This document shows, piece after piece, positions 15,128 to 23,578 of a stretch of 64,000 nt of DNA. This DNA comes from a virus: IMG/VR virus record IMGVR_UViG_3300045115_000211, positions 49,195-113,194 of that record. One strand, given 5' to 3'. The notes beneath the pieces are model-generated. The model ran no database searches. It had not been told where the DNA came from and was given only the letters and a program-made list of their open reading frames with translations. The translations under genes and the position numbers were made by a program. Each line of letters starts with the position of its first letter. The stretch's first letter is position 1.

Positions 15128-16033
15128 ATGAAGACAAGACTGCAACTGCTCGATGCCCCACATGAAGTCCACGAATCAATACTGGTTGACGAGACAATCG
15201 CCAAGTTTGGCTATGATCCGCGGCTACTCAAGGCGGCCAGCCAGAAGTTGGTAGTCAAGAGGTTTGGTTGCTGCGGACTCGTGGCTGACAGGGGGTATAG
15301 AGCCGCATCGCAACAGCATTCTTGCCAGAGATGCGCGAACAAGCGTCGCTCGATTGAAACGGCATCCATAAGGTCGGAGCGAATCAAGACATGGCTCAAA
15401 ACACATACCCACTCCCGCCTCGGCATCAAACATACGGCGGAATCAAAAGCCAAGATGAGCGCCTCTCAAAGAGGACGAGTCATACCTCCAGAGACGCGCA
15501 TCAAATGGATGGGGAAGAAACTATCTCCAGAATCGCGAGCCAAGTTGAGCCAAGCATTGATGGGCAAGCCCTGTCCCCAAAAGGCCTTGGATTACTGGAA
15601 GGACCCCGCTCATCTAGGTGTCAATCATCATCGGTATGGCGTTCGTCCGCCACATGCCCACAAGGTTTGGTACACATGCCAAAATGGAATGCGGATTTGC
15701 TTCCGAAGCACCTGGGAGGCTCGCGTAGCCCGTCACTTCGATGAACAAGGAACAACATGGGAATATGAAACCAAGATGTTCCCAGTCTCGTACGAATGGA
15801 ACGGCTCAAGAAAGGAATCAACTTACCGATCTGATTTCTGGTTGCCAAGCCTTGGTTGCTATGTCGAAGTCAAGGGATTGTGGAGAGAAGAGTATGCGAC
15901 CAAGTTCAGGGCTTTCCGTGAACAATACCCAGAAGTTGTTGTCGAGGTTTGGGACAGGGCCGTCTTGCGGTCAAAAGGGATCAGAACTGGGTATGTAGCC
16001 TATGGAGAATTCAATGAGGACGACGTACGGTGA
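15128..16033 (+). CDS. Homing endonuclease: NUMOD3 repeats plus PD-(D/E)XK nuclease domain
   Basis: 301 residues. The N-terminal region has a C-x2-C pair (CQRCANK). NUMOD3-like repeats follow (AESKAKMSASQRGR, SPESRAKLSQALMG), then a TnsA/VSR-like nuclease core: FRSTWEARVARHFDEQG, TYRSDFWLPS (catalytic Asp) and YVEVKG (E-x-K). Lower GC than flanking genes suggests a mobile gene inserted between the PLD gene and the 16014 gene, whose first 20 bases it overlaps. No strong ribosome site upstream. Confidence 0.75.
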   Translation: MKTRLQLLDAPHEVHESILVDETIAKFGYDPRLLKAASQKLVVKRFGCCGLVADRGYRAASQQHSCQRCANKRRSIETASIRSERIKTWLKTHTHSRLGIKHTAESKAKMSASQRGRVIPPETRIKWMGKKLSPESRAKLSQALMGKPCPQKALDYWKDPAHLGVNHHRYGVRPPHAHKVWYTCQNGMRICFRSTWEARVARHFDEQGTTWEYETKMFPVSYEWNGSRKESTYRSDFWLPSLGCYVEVKGLWREEYATKFRAFREQYPEVVVEVWDRAVLRSKGIRTGYVAYGEFNEDDVR

Positions 16034-16523
16034 GTGTATTTCGGAATTGAAACCAAACGAGGTCATGGTGTTTGGGGCAAATTTATCGGGCTTCCATGGC
16101 GCCGGCTCCGCAGGCTTCGCCTCCTTCGGCGTTCCCGGCAACCGCTGGCGCGAGTTCGACTACGCCAACAAGCCCAAGGGCTGGAAGGGCAAGTGGAACG
16201 TCAAGGGGCAGGGCGAGGGCCTCCAGGAAGGCACCGAGGGCAAGTCCTACGCCCTCCCCACGGTCTGGAAGGCGGGACAGAAGCGCTCGCTGTCGCGCGA
16301 GGAGATCGTCGGGAACATCCGCAGGATGTACGCCTGCGCCAAGGCCCATCCGCAGTGGCGCTTCCTGGTCGCCGGCTCCACCAGCGGCAGGCTGCTGTGC
16401 GGCTACTCGCACGAGGAACTGTGTGCGATGTACCGCGTCGCCGGCCCGATCCCGGACAATGTCGTCTTTTCTGTATCATACACGGATATGATCGAAAAGG
16501 AGAATCGAGATGAAGTTGGTTAG
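16014..16523 (+). CDS. Conserved phage-type protein with FGANLSGFHGAG motif
   Basis: 169 residues. GGAGAATTCA before ATG 16014 favours this start over the upstream ATG 16002. The motif VMVFGANLSGFHGAGSAGFA, followed by LPTVWKAG and FLVAGSTSGRL, is a widespread phage/plasmid family that I believe is related to macro-like folds; the biochemical role is uncertain. The last codons overlap the next gene by 14 bases. Confidence 0.6.
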   Translation: MRTTYGECISELKPNEVMVFGANLSGFHGAGSAGFASFGVPGNRWREFDYANKPKGWKGKWNVKGQGEGLQEGTEGKSYALPTVWKAGQKRSLSREEIVGNIRRMYACAKAHPQWRFLVAGSTSGRLLCGYSHEELCAMYRVAGPIPDNVVFSVSYTDMIEKENRDEVG

Positions 16524-16923
16524 GAAGGGCGGTTTTGGAGGAGTCAACCTGTTTGGATACCCAGATCCCGACACGACAAGGGAAAGCCTGGGTCGGGCAA
16601 TCGAGTTGGCCGTGATCCGCGATCACAACCTGAAGGCCCCAAGCCACATCATAGCCAGGGGAGAGCCGCTGGTGGATGTCGTCTACCCCGTCGCGAGGAA
16701 GATGGTCGAGGTGATGAGGTCACCCCGTACCAGTATGTCGGACAGGGGTCGGAAACCTCCGACTTCCGCGCAAGGCGCCGCGATTCCGGGGCGGAGGCCC
16801 TCGCCGAGTTCAAGGGGTATTCCGGGAAGGTCGCGAAGGTGTGTCCGAACGTGTGCGGCCAGGGGAACAAGGGGTTCCTGGATCACGTCGTCGCTCCGGT
16901 CGCGATCCGACCCGACAGGCTGA
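16510..16923 (+). CDS. 5' part of a frame-broken gene
   Basis: ATG after AAAAGGAGAATCGAG. The first ~65 residues (MKLVRKGGFGGVNLFGYPDP ... VARKMVEV) look authentic; beyond ~16712 the frame becomes Ser/Arg/Pro-rich noise, while another frame encodes a sensible continuation to 17291. A one-base change (-1 shift) near 16705-16726 would join them into a ~260-residue protein. Function unknown. Confidence 0.45.
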   Translation: MKLVRKGGFGGVNLFGYPDPDTTRESLGRAIELAVIRDHNLKAPSHIIARGEPLVDVVYPVARKMVEVMRSPRTSMSDRGRKPPTSAQGAAIPGRRPSPSSRGIPGRSRRCVRTCAARGTRGSWITSSLRSRSDPTG

Positions 16924-17291
16924 CCAAGTCGTTCTTGAGCAGGTTCCTGCTGGAAAACACCCGGCACATCGTCCGCACCATGTGGATGATGACATTCAAG
17001 GACGACTACCTCGGCATCGCCGTCAGGGTGCGTGGAGGATTCGAGTATGTCGTGTTCGACGGGGACGTCGCCAGGATGCGTACCGAATCGTTCTCCGACT
17101 GCGGCCTCGGTCTCTCCCACCCGACGAGCGACTGGGAAGGCAAGACCTGCACCAACATACTGCTGAACGGCGTGCCCTTGGCCCATTGCCAGTTGGTCAG
17201 GGAAGGAGTGAACTTCAGGTTCTACTTGCCAGCTCTCATCCGCATTGCCAAGGATGCTGTCGTCGAGAGCGGAAATTGCCCTGCGGGATGA
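16839..17291 (+). CDS. 3' part of the frame-broken gene begun at 16510
   Basis: The frame is sensible from about 16713 (DEVTPYQYVGQGSETSDF) with no start codon until ATG 16839, and the ATG has no ribosome site. The product has CPNVCGQG and a mixed alpha/beta C-terminal domain (DDYLGIAVRVRGGFEYVVF). It is best read as the continuation of the 16510 gene. Confidence 0.45.
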   Translation: MCPNVCGQGNKGFLDHVVAPVAIRPDRLTKSFLSRFLLENTRHIVRTMWMMTFKDDYLGIAVRVRGGFEYVVFDGDVARMRTESFSDCGLGLSHPTSDWEGKTCTNILLNGVPLAHCQLVREGVNFRFYLPALIRIAKDAVVESGNCPAG

Positions 17292-17295
17292 CGGG

Positions 17296-17324
17296 TTGAC
17301 TCCGCCAAGAGCCTGTGGCATAAT
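17296..17324 (+). promoter_or_regulatory. Promoter TTGACT-17-CATAAT
   Basis: -35 TTGACT 17296-17301, -10 CATAAT 17319-17324. The first ATG is only 9 bases after the -10, so the mRNA has almost no leader. Confidence 0.75.
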
Positions 17325-17332
17325 CACCCGCC

Positions 17333-17845
17333 ATGGAAGCAAACCCCATGGCAGTCGATTCGAGCGTCGGGACGCCAGAACCACAAATGGGCGTGGCGTC
17401 CGCCGTCCCGACCGGAGAGCCGATGTTCTGCGAGGTGTCCGTGGTCGACTGCTCCGACATCAGGAGCCAATGGCAGGCACGCTTCTCGGGAAGGTGCCCG
17501 CTCGGGATGGATCGCCTCCCGCAGCAGCACGAGAGCGACAAGGCGTTCTTCGAGAAGAACTGGAGGGGACCGAAGGACTGGCACGGCCTGCCCTACACCT
17601 ACGCGACCTTCATGCTCCTGCATTGCCCCAGCCAGGCCCCCAACCTTGTCGTCAGGAAGAGGTCCGGGAAGCCGTTCAAGTCGGGCGGGAAGATCGCCCA
17701 CGTCAAGCGGCTCATCAGGATCCAGCAGCCGTCGGCGATGCGACCGGGCGGGGTCAGGGAGATCGTCACGAGGCCGGCATACGAGTTCTACGAGGAGCAG
17801 GACGGGTACTTCGTCAACGCCCTGATGTGCGAGGCGGTCGAATGA
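17333..17845 (+). CDS. Unrecognised 170-aa protein
   Basis: Starts at or next to the predicted transcription start; a second in-frame ATG is at 17348 and neither has a Shine-Dalgarno. The product has a variable N-terminus, then WQARFSGRCPLGMDRL and a C-terminal domain with KIAHVKRLIRIQQP. No family recognised. Confidence 0.55.
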   Translation: MEANPMAVDSSVGTPEPQMGVASAVPTGEPMFCEVSVVDCSDIRSQWQARFSGRCPLGMDRLPQQHESDKAFFEKNWRGPKDWHGLPYTYATFMLLHCPSQAPNLVVRKRSGKPFKSGGKIAHVKRLIRIQQPSAMRPGGVREIVTRPAYEFYEEQDGYFVNALMCEAVE

Positions 17846-17985
17846 ACAGGAAGGCGCTCAAGGAGGACTTCAGGACGGCCGTCAGGGTCCTGGGATGGCC
17901 ATGGGCCATCCTGATGCTCCTCGCGTTCGGCCTGCTCGTCGCCATGTGGCTCGTCGGGCCTCCACATTGGAGCCCAAGACCATGA
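17842..17985 (+). CDS. Single-pass membrane miniprotein, 47 aa
   Basis: ATGA overlap with both neighbours. A charged N-terminus precedes one hydrophobic segment (PWAILMLLAFGLLVAMWLVG) and a short tail. Inner-membrane location is likely; function unknown. Confidence 0.55.
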   Translation: MNRKALKEDFRTAVRVLGWPWAILMLLAFGLLVAMWLVGPPHWSPRP

Positions 17986-18809
17986 GACTGATAGCCTCGA
18001 ACAGGGACTACTACGACCATTACGCCCGCGACCGCCGGCTGTCCGACCAGGCGTACAAGTGGGAGCGCAAGCCGCGGGTCGTCCCCATCGACTTCGCCAT
18101 CCCCGAGGTCGTCCACAACGGGCTATGGGGGGTCGGCGTCCCGAGGCTCCGGCACGTCAACTTCGACTCCTATGGGTTCGTCGTGTGGTTCTGCGGGCGC
18201 CCCGTGCCCGTCGTCAAGGTCGTCCGCTTCCCCTTCCAAGGCGGCAGGATCGTGGAATACTTCTACGGCTTCGACGAGTTGCCCGATGAAGTGAGGGGGG
18301 ACAGGCCGCTCCGCGGCAAGCTGCACGCCAGGTACAGGAACCCCTACCAGCGGTACCAGGACCTGTTCGCCCTCAAGGATGGCTGGGGGAAGGTCGCGTT
18401 CGAGTCGGTGTCGTACTCGGGGAGGGTGCTGCCCAAGGTTCCGGTCGCCGAGATGCACAGGCGCGTTGGCTCGCCCGTCTTCTGCCATCCCACGATGATC
18501 GATGAGCACCTGCAGGAGTTCCACGATGCCGGCGTCGAGATCAAGGTCATGGCGAGGGGCTGGCGCGTCCCGGAGAAGCCCTGCGTCCTCGTCAACCCGG
18601 TGCTGTCACACATCGAGTTCAACAGGGCCGTCAACGCCTTCGAGGCGTTCCAGGAGCTGGAGCGGTACGTGGCGAACGAGATGGCGCCGGTCGACGGGAG
18701 AATGGACAAGCCCATCCCCGACGCCATCAAGGCGCAGTCGAAGGGCTTCGACAAGATGTCGTTCAGGAGAGAGCCTGGGGGGAAGAGGGGACGAGGACAA
18801 CGCATTTGA
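17982..18809 (+). CDS. Conserved phage-type protein beginning with an RDYYD motif
   Basis: 275 residues, starting MRLIASNRDYYDHYARDRRL. The SNRDYYD opening followed by a beta-rich segment with the pattern FCGRPVPVVKV and FYGFDELP is a pattern I associate with a common uncharacterised phage family. Cys/His residues (FCHPTMIDEH) may bind metal. Starts by ATGA overlap. Confidence 0.6.
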   Translation: MRLIASNRDYYDHYARDRRLSDQAYKWERKPRVVPIDFAIPEVVHNGLWGVGVPRLRHVNFDSYGFVVWFCGRPVPVVKVVRFPFQGGRIVEYFYGFDELPDEVRGDRPLRGKLHARYRNPYQRYQDLFALKDGWGKVAFESVSYSGRVLPKVPVAEMHRRVGSPVFCHPTMIDEHLQEFHDAGVEIKVMARGWRVPEKPCVLVNPVLSHIEFNRAVNAFEAFQELERYVANEMAPVDGRMDKPIPDAIKAQSKGFDKMSFRREPGGKRGRGQRI

Positions 18810-18827
18810 TGCGGGCAAGGAGTCCGA

Positions 18828-19107
18828 ATGCCAATTCCAAGCAAAGGGCAGGACGGCCATCACCGAGTTCTGGAGGCTCGGGCCGAAGGCCGCCGACCTC
18901 ATCTTCGACAAGCACTTCTCGACCATCGAGCTCGCCACGGTCGCCCTCGAAGACGACGGCATGATCCCGATGGCCGTGACCGGGCTGGAGAAGGTGGCGC
19001 GCGGCATCGCGTCCCTCGACGGGGCCATCAAGGGGGTCGGGGTGGAGTCCATCCGGGCGCACAAGCACGCCATCATGAGGGCGTACTTCCCGAAGGAGGG
19101 CAAGTGA
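18828..19107 (+). CDS. Frame-broken gene, ~92 aa
   Basis: An ideal ribosome site (AAGGAGTCCGA) precedes ATG 18828 (MPIPSKGQ), but the frame that makes sense from ~18850 on (TAITEFWRLGPKAADLIFDK ... YFPKEGK) is shifted by +1 and has no start of its own. An indel in AAAGGGCAGG is likely. The 3' end joins the next gene by GTGA. Function unknown. Confidence 0.45.
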
Positions 19108-19466
19108 ACCGCATCAGGAGCCATGTGTTCCGCGGGCGCCGCTATGCCGTCAGGATAGAGCCGATCGACAGTGGCGTCAAGAAGGCATGCCCGAAGGCCA
19201 TCGCCACGTGCGAAGGTCCTCCGTCGTCGAAAAACAAGGCCATCACCATCGATCCGAAGGTCACGGGCATCACGCTGCTGAAGGTCGCCATCGATGAGGG
19301 GCTGCACGCCTGCTTGGGGGACCTCGACAACACTGCAGTGGACGAGATGTCGGAAAGCATCTCTAGGTTCCTGTGGCGCCTAGGGTTCCGCGAGACGATG
19401 ATGGTGGGCGGGAAGCCAAGCCTGTTCCCGCAGGACGCCCTTGACTCCGGCGTCAGGATGGGGTAG
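19104..19466 (+). CDS. Minigluzincin-like protein with altered HExxH
   Basis: 120 residues from GTG, AAGGAGGG upstream. ITLLKVAIDEGLHACLGDLD then ISRFLWRLGFR matches a common phage family whose core is normally HEALHA...DLDEE...aRFLWRLGy; here the first His is Asp (DEGLH, residues 64-68), so a zinc-peptidase activity is doubtful. Its TAG stop is the first half of the -10 TAGCAT of the promoter at 19441. Confidence 0.55.
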   Translation: MNRIRSHVFRGRRYAVRIEPIDSGVKKACPKAIATCEGPPSSKNKAITIDPKVTGITLLKVAIDEGLHACLGDLDNTAVDEMSESISRFLWRLGFRETMMVGGKPSLFPQDALDSGVRMG

Positions 19467-19469
19467 CAT
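19441..19469 (+). promoter_or_regulatory. Promoter TTGACT-17-TAGCAT, leaderless
   Basis: -35 TTGACT 19441-19446, -10 TAGCAT 19464-19469. ATG 19476 begins seven bases after the -10, the expected transcription start, and has no ribosome site. Confidence 0.75.
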
Positions 19470-19475
19470 TCCGCC

Positions 19476-20312
19476 ATGAGCAACAAGCCGATCGATATGA
19501 TGGACACGGACGACCTGGTCAGGGCGTGGGTCCAAGAATCCGACGTCAAGACCCCCCTCGACGAGACGGCATACAAAACCCTCGTGACCATGTGCCGTTC
19601 CATGATGACCGACCTTCGCGACGTCAGGCGGAAGGGAAACGACGGCAAGTTCGACGCCAAGGGGATGGTCATGCCCGCCTTGGTCTCGTGGTGCAACCGC
19701 TTCTCCATTCCGTATCCCAAGGACGCCGTGCCCAGGCTCGTGAGCGGGCTGTGCGCCTTGGCAGGCTGGGACAGGCCCAGCCACGCCGACCCCGTCCTAG
19801 GAGAGTACGGCACGCCCTATTCCGTCGAGGAGGCGCGCCTGATGGCGGAGGAGGGCGGGCTCGACGAGCACCACAAGGAGATCATCCTGTGGTTGTGCGA
19901 CAGGGTGGAGCGACTCCAGGCGGAGCTGGCGGCCGCGACGCCCAAGCCCCTCGACAAGCAAGAGGTCCTGCAGGCGAAGCATGGTGCCCGGCTGGAGCAC
20001 CTCTTCATATCGTCCTTCGTGGCGACCTTCCCGGAGATGGCGAAGCGGGATCCGAGGATCAAGGCCATCGTCGACGCCGACAAGCTGACGATGACCCTCG
20101 TCGTGAACGGCGTGCCGCTGGACGCAGGCAAGGCCTGCCTGGAGTGGGAGAAGCAGAGCGAGCGGATCGTGGCCGAGGCGGCCGGCAAGCTGCTGCTGGA
20201 GAAGCTGGGCGAGAAGCGCAACGCCATCCTGGAACTGATGGACGAGATCAGGGACTCCATCATGGACAAGATGCGGACCGCAGGAATCCGCCTCCCCGAG
20301 GACGAGGGATAG
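19476..20312 (+). CDS. Unrecognised 278-aa helical protein
   Basis: Leaderless start. The product is mostly alpha-helical: an N-terminal region with MMDTDDLVRAWVQESD, a coiled-coil-like segment near 140-155 (IILWLCDRVERLQAELAA) and a C-terminal helix (KRNAILELMDEIRDSIMDKM). No family recognised. Confidence 0.6.
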   Translation: MSNKPIDMMDTDDLVRAWVQESDVKTPLDETAYKTLVTMCRSMMTDLRDVRRKGNDGKFDAKGMVMPALVSWCNRFSIPYPKDAVPRLVSGLCALAGWDRPSHADPVLGEYGTPYSVEEARLMAEEGGLDEHHKEIILWLCDRVERLQAELAAATPKPLDKQEVLQAKHGARLEHLFISSFVATFPEMAKRDPRIKAIVDADKLTMTLVVNGVPLDAGKACLEWEKQSERIVAEAAGKLLLEKLGEKRNAILELMDEIRDSIMDKMRTAGIRLPEDEG

Positions 20313-20349
20313 CCATGGGAACCGGGGTGTGACAACAAGGGAGGACACG

Positions 20350-21537
20350 ATGGCAAGCAAGAAGGCGTGCGAACCGGGAATACACAGGAAGCCTGCGAAG
20401 ATCGACTTGAAGGCGTTGGCGGCAAAGCTTGGGGTCGAAAGGATTCCGGTCCCCAAGGCGTTGCCCAGCCTCAAGCGCATGTCAGAAACGGCAGGCCTCA
20501 CGAAGGACAACCCCATCCGGGGGCTGACGCTTGCCGAGTTCCTCGGGATGGTGGTGGAATGCTCCAGCACGATGTGCGTCCTGTGGGTGGAGATAACCCC
20601 GCCCCTCGCCCAGTTCATCCTCGAAAACTTCAACCTCGTCAACCGCAGGTTCAGGCGCCGCCGGTTCCACGACCTGCTCGCCATGATGCTCGCCGGGGAG
20701 TTCTACGAGACTACCGTCACGGTCAGGTTCGACTCCAACGGGGTCTTCTTCGACGGCCAGCACAGGCTGAAGATGATCGCGCACAGCGGCAAGTCGATGG
20801 TGCTCCCCATCGGGTTCGGGGAGCACCCCCTGCTCGCGCAGTTGAACACTGACACCGGGGCTCCCAGGCTGGTGAGGGACCATGGGTACGTGGCCACCGG
20901 GCGCGACATGTCGCCAGCCTCGACCTTCATCTCCCGCCATATGTTCCAGAGCTCGCCCGCCTTCGCCAACGGACGGGGGCTTTCCGGGAGGCCGATGTCC
21001 ACGAGCGAGACGACGAAGGCATACGAGGACTACTGCGTCGTCATCGAGCGCGCCGCCGACAAGGTGCTGCGCCGCGACAAGCGCCACGGGGTGTGGTTCC
21101 CCAAGGCGGTCGCCGCCGCGGTCGCGAGGGCCTACCTGTCCCATCCGTGGGACGTCATCGACAGGTTCTGCGAGATCATCTGCCTCGACGGATCGGACAT
21201 GTCGGCGATGCCGAAGGAGAGTTGGGAGATCGCCGCGATCATGTTCCGCGACGAGGTCAGGAAGCCGTGCTACATCGAGGCAAGGCATGACGAGGATTAC
21301 GTGCTGGTCTACGCCCTCGCCGAGCAGGCAATCCACAACTTCATCCACAAGATCACCCCTTCGCGCCTCGCGCATGCCACCAAGGAACTGTTCCCGCTCA
21401 AGCAGTCAACCAAGCTCACGATAAGCCTGGAGGACGACGACAGGGCGATGGTTGAGCAGCGCAAGTCCGTCGCCTATGACGTGCCCGAAGGCAGGATCGT
21501 GACGGAAAGGGCGACCAAGGAGAGGGTCGCCGGATGA
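20350..21537 (+). CDS. ParB-like (DGQHRL) phage protein, paralogue of the 55881 product
   Basis: 395 residues; AAGGGAGGACACG before ATG. Residues ~80-160 carry the ParB/sulfiredoxin-like pattern: RRRFHDLLAMMLAGEFYE, then FFDGQHRLKMIAHSGKSMVLP. The C-terminal ~230 residues are helical. The same architecture occurs in the gene at 55881. ParB-like domains bind DNA or nucleotides; the role of this phage family is not established. Confidence 0.65.
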   Translation: MASKKACEPGIHRKPAKIDLKALAAKLGVERIPVPKALPSLKRMSETAGLTKDNPIRGLTLAEFLGMVVECSSTMCVLWVEITPPLAQFILENFNLVNRRFRRRRFHDLLAMMLAGEFYETTVTVRFDSNGVFFDGQHRLKMIAHSGKSMVLPIGFGEHPLLAQLNTDTGAPRLVRDHGYVATGRDMSPASTFISRHMFQSSPAFANGRGLSGRPMSTSETTKAYEDYCVVIERAADKVLRRDKRHGVWFPKAVAAAVARAYLSHPWDVIDRFCEIICLDGSDMSAMPKESWEIAAIMFRDEVRKPCYIEARHDEDYVLVYALAEQAIHNFIHKITPSRLAHATKELFPLKQSTKLTISLEDDDRAMVEQRKSVAYDVPEGRIVTERATKERVAG

Positions 21538-21776
21538 ACAGGGATTGCCACGGGGATCTGGTCGAGGTCGAGGGACGGACGTACTACCGCTGCATGCTCG
21601 ATGGCAAGTTCATGGAGGCCTCGGCATCCATCGACGGCACGGGATGCCCGAACTGCGGGAGGATGGTCGTGTGCCAGCCTGGCGTGAGCAAGACGAACGT
21701 CAGGACCGTCAAGGAAGTCCAGTTCGACGACCGCCTGGGGTGGGTCAGGTTCGAGGTCACGGAGGCCAAGCGATGA
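21534..21776 (+). CDS. 80-aa zinc-ribbon protein
   Basis: ATGA overlap with neighbours. CPNCGR near residue 38 with flanking Cys (YYRCML, VVCQPG) suggests a zinc ribbon. Function unknown. Confidence 0.55.
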   Translation: MNRDCHGDLVEVEGRTYYRCMLDGKFMEASASIDGTGCPNCGRMVVCQPGVSKTNVRTVKEVQFDDRLGWVRFEVTEAKR

Positions 21777-22564
21777 TCCAAGGAACCGCGCCGAAGACGA
21801 TCAGGTGCCCCTGCGGCAACCTGATGATGTACCACGACCGGGAAGACGACGTGGCCAAGTTCGGGCTGACGGTCGATGAGATCGCCTCCGCGACGGGCGC
21901 CATGCCCATCGTCGACCGGGAGAAGGGCACCGTGTCGTGGCTGTGCCGCGACTGCGTCAACCGGGCGAGGAGGAAGCCGCGCTGGTACAGCGTCAAGGAG
22001 CGTCTGCCAACACTCAAGGATGGTCAGAACGATCGCCAAGTCCTCGTGTGGCTCAAGCGGCCATCCAAAGACATCATGACGGAGGTCCTGTACTACCGGG
22101 CAAAGGGGTTCGCTCCGGTCGAGGAGTTCGGAAACGGCACGGTGTCCCATTGGGCCGAGATGCCCGGCCCATACGACCCGCCCGACGACGAGCTGTACGG
22201 CGTCAGCCCCGAGGACCATTCCAAGGCCCTCTTCGCAGCGTCGCGCGTCATGCTCAGCCCGCACGAGTGGACATGGAAGCAGGACGAGCAGGAGGCGATG
22301 GCGAGGCTGTGCCACTGGGCAGCCTGCCTGTTGCCCCTCCCCAGGCGTCCGCTCCGCTGCTCCCTCTGCAAGGGGACGAGGATCAGGACGACCGAGGACG
22401 TCGGCTACGACATCGACACGTCGGGCGAGGAGACCCAGCACGAGGACAGGTGCCTCGACTGCGGCGCCACGAGGCTCTGGGGCAGGCGCGCCCATAACTT
22501 CACCACGCCCACGGTCTGGTGGGGCGAATGGGAAGGCAAAGGAGACGGCCATGCCGACGAATAG
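21773..22564 (+). CDS. DUF551-containing protein with zinc-binding C-terminus
   Basis: 263 residues. The N-terminus has CPCGN and CRDCVNRARR. Residues ~64-125 match DUF551: WYSVKERLPTLKDGQND, VLVWLKRP, VLYYRAKGFAPVEEFG, VSHWAEMPGPYDPP. The C-terminal part has CSLCKG and CLDCGATRLW, a second zinc ribbon. DUF551 is widespread in phages with no known activity. Starts by ATGA overlap. Confidence 0.7.
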   Translation: MIQGTAPKTIRCPCGNLMMYHDREDDVAKFGLTVDEIASATGAMPIVDREKGTVSWLCRDCVNRARRKPRWYSVKERLPTLKDGQNDRQVLVWLKRPSKDIMTEVLYYRAKGFAPVEEFGNGTVSHWAEMPGPYDPPDDELYGVSPEDHSKALFAASRVMLSPHEWTWKQDEQEAMARLCHWAACLLPLPRRPLRCSLCKGTRIRTTEDVGYDIDTSGEETQHEDRCLDCGATRLWGRRAHNFTTPTVWWGEWEGKGDGHADE

Positions 22565-22802
22565 CAGTCCGCTTCCTTGCCCCCGCTGCGGGGGCGAGAT
22601 GAGGGTCGGCCACAAGCACGGGAACATGAGGTCCTTCCCTTGCGTCAGCCTCAAGTGCTCGAACTATCCGAAGTCCTGCTCCTGGAGGCTGTCGGTCGAT
22701 TACAACGAGATGGTCGGCTACGCGGCCGAGGAAGTGGCGGAGGAACTGGTCGCCCACTACAACGAGGGAGTCCGCAACGCCATCGCTTCCGGGAAGAGGT
22801 AG
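22551..22802 (+). CDS. Lar-like zinc-ribbon protein, 83 aa
   Basis: Overlaps the previous gene by 14 bases. LPCPRCGGEM at 8-17 and CVSLKCSNYPKSCSW resemble the CPFCGG...C..CG pattern of Lar-type restriction-alleviation proteins and topoisomerase zinc ribbons. The assignment to anti-restriction is only a possibility. Confidence 0.5.
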   Translation: MPTNSSPLPCPRCGGEMRVGHKHGNMRSFPCVSLKCSNYPKSCSWRLSVDYNEMVGYAAEEVAEELVAHYNEGVRNAIASGKR

Positions 22803-22824
22803 GCATGGGCGTCAGGCTCAAGCA

Positions 22825-23218
22825 ATGACGTTGGCCAGAAAGACGCCGTGGGCCAAGGGCAGGAGGCTGGCTTGGGTCAGCCACGGCGACCAGGCTCACC
22901 GTTGCTGGCACGTGCCGTACGCCGTGCCGCCTAGGACGGCGGTCTGCGGCTACCACATACATCGACAACGTGGAGACGGTCCCCGAGATGGTCACGCAGG
23001 ATGTGGCGTCGGGGCTTGCGAAGTGGGTCAGGTGGATTGGCGACAGGCATGCGGCTCCAAGGGTCATGGTCGGGAAGGCCCACAGCAGGGGCATACTGGA
23101 CGGCCAAGGATTTCGCGACGCCTCCATCACCCTGCGCGAGCTGATGGGGGACATGCCGGAGGGCTCACGAGACTATGCCGACGTCTGCTCCAGCGGAGCA
23201 TGGGAGCACGCCCCATGA
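22825..23218 (+). CDS. Frame-broken gene, ~130 aa
   Basis: The first ~43 residues (MTLARKTPWAKGRRLAWVSH ... AVCGY) read in one frame; from ~22955 a +1 frame gives TYIDNVETVPEMVTQDVASG and runs to the stop at 23216-23218. The downstream frame has only a GTG at 22970 without a ribosome site. A one-base insertion near 22950 best explains this. Function unknown. Confidence 0.45.
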
Positions 23219-23501
23219 CGTCCCGGAAGATCGCTCCTGCGACAACCACAGGAAGGCCCACACGCCGCGAGAGGCGGCGTCCATCGTGGACGTCGCCAGG
23301 AGGACGGGTGGCGAGGCGTTCTTCGACGCCCTGTCCTGCCTCGCCGCGGACGGCCTGACCAAGTCCCAGTTCGATCTCATCCGCAGGGCCGCCGCGTCCG
23401 CCGTCGTCAGGAACTCGGCTTGCCCCTTCTGCAAGGGCGAATCCACTGTGCTCGCCGCAAGGGCGAGCGAGGCGTCATGCCGCTGGTGCCTGAGGGCCTG
23501 A
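23215..23501 (+). CDS. Frame-broken gene, ~95 aa, zinc-knuckle C-terminus
   Basis: ATG 23215 overlaps the previous stop (ATGA), the normal start layout here, but after ~18 residues (MTSRKIAPATTTGRP) the sensible frame is -1: REAASIVDVARRTGGEAFFD to ACPFCKGESTVLAARASE and CRWCLRA. An indel near 23255-23270 is likely. CPFC and CRWC would form a zinc ribbon. Confidence 0.45.
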
Positions 23502-23510
23502 TCTTCGCCG

Positions 23511-23539
23511 TTGACTCCGCCGCCGTCCTGTGCCATCAT
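23511..23539 (+). promoter_or_regulatory. Promoter TTGACT-17-CATCAT
   Basis: -35 TTGACT 23511-23516, -10 CATCAT 23534-23539. It drives the gene at 23579 through a ~33-base leader. Confidence 0.7.
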
Positions 23540-23578
23540 CTTGGCATCGAGACAACCCATCGCGAGAGGAGAAACCAT

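Noticed and set aside
15072-15165. Short frame after the PLD gene
   Set aside because: No independent support; it lies in the upstream part of the inserted endonuclease gene and its last bases overlap that gene in another frame.
16690-16730. Programmed -1 frameshift in the 16510 gene
   Set aside because: No clear slippery heptamer with a following pseudoknot; other breaks in the window go in both directions, so an indel is simpler.
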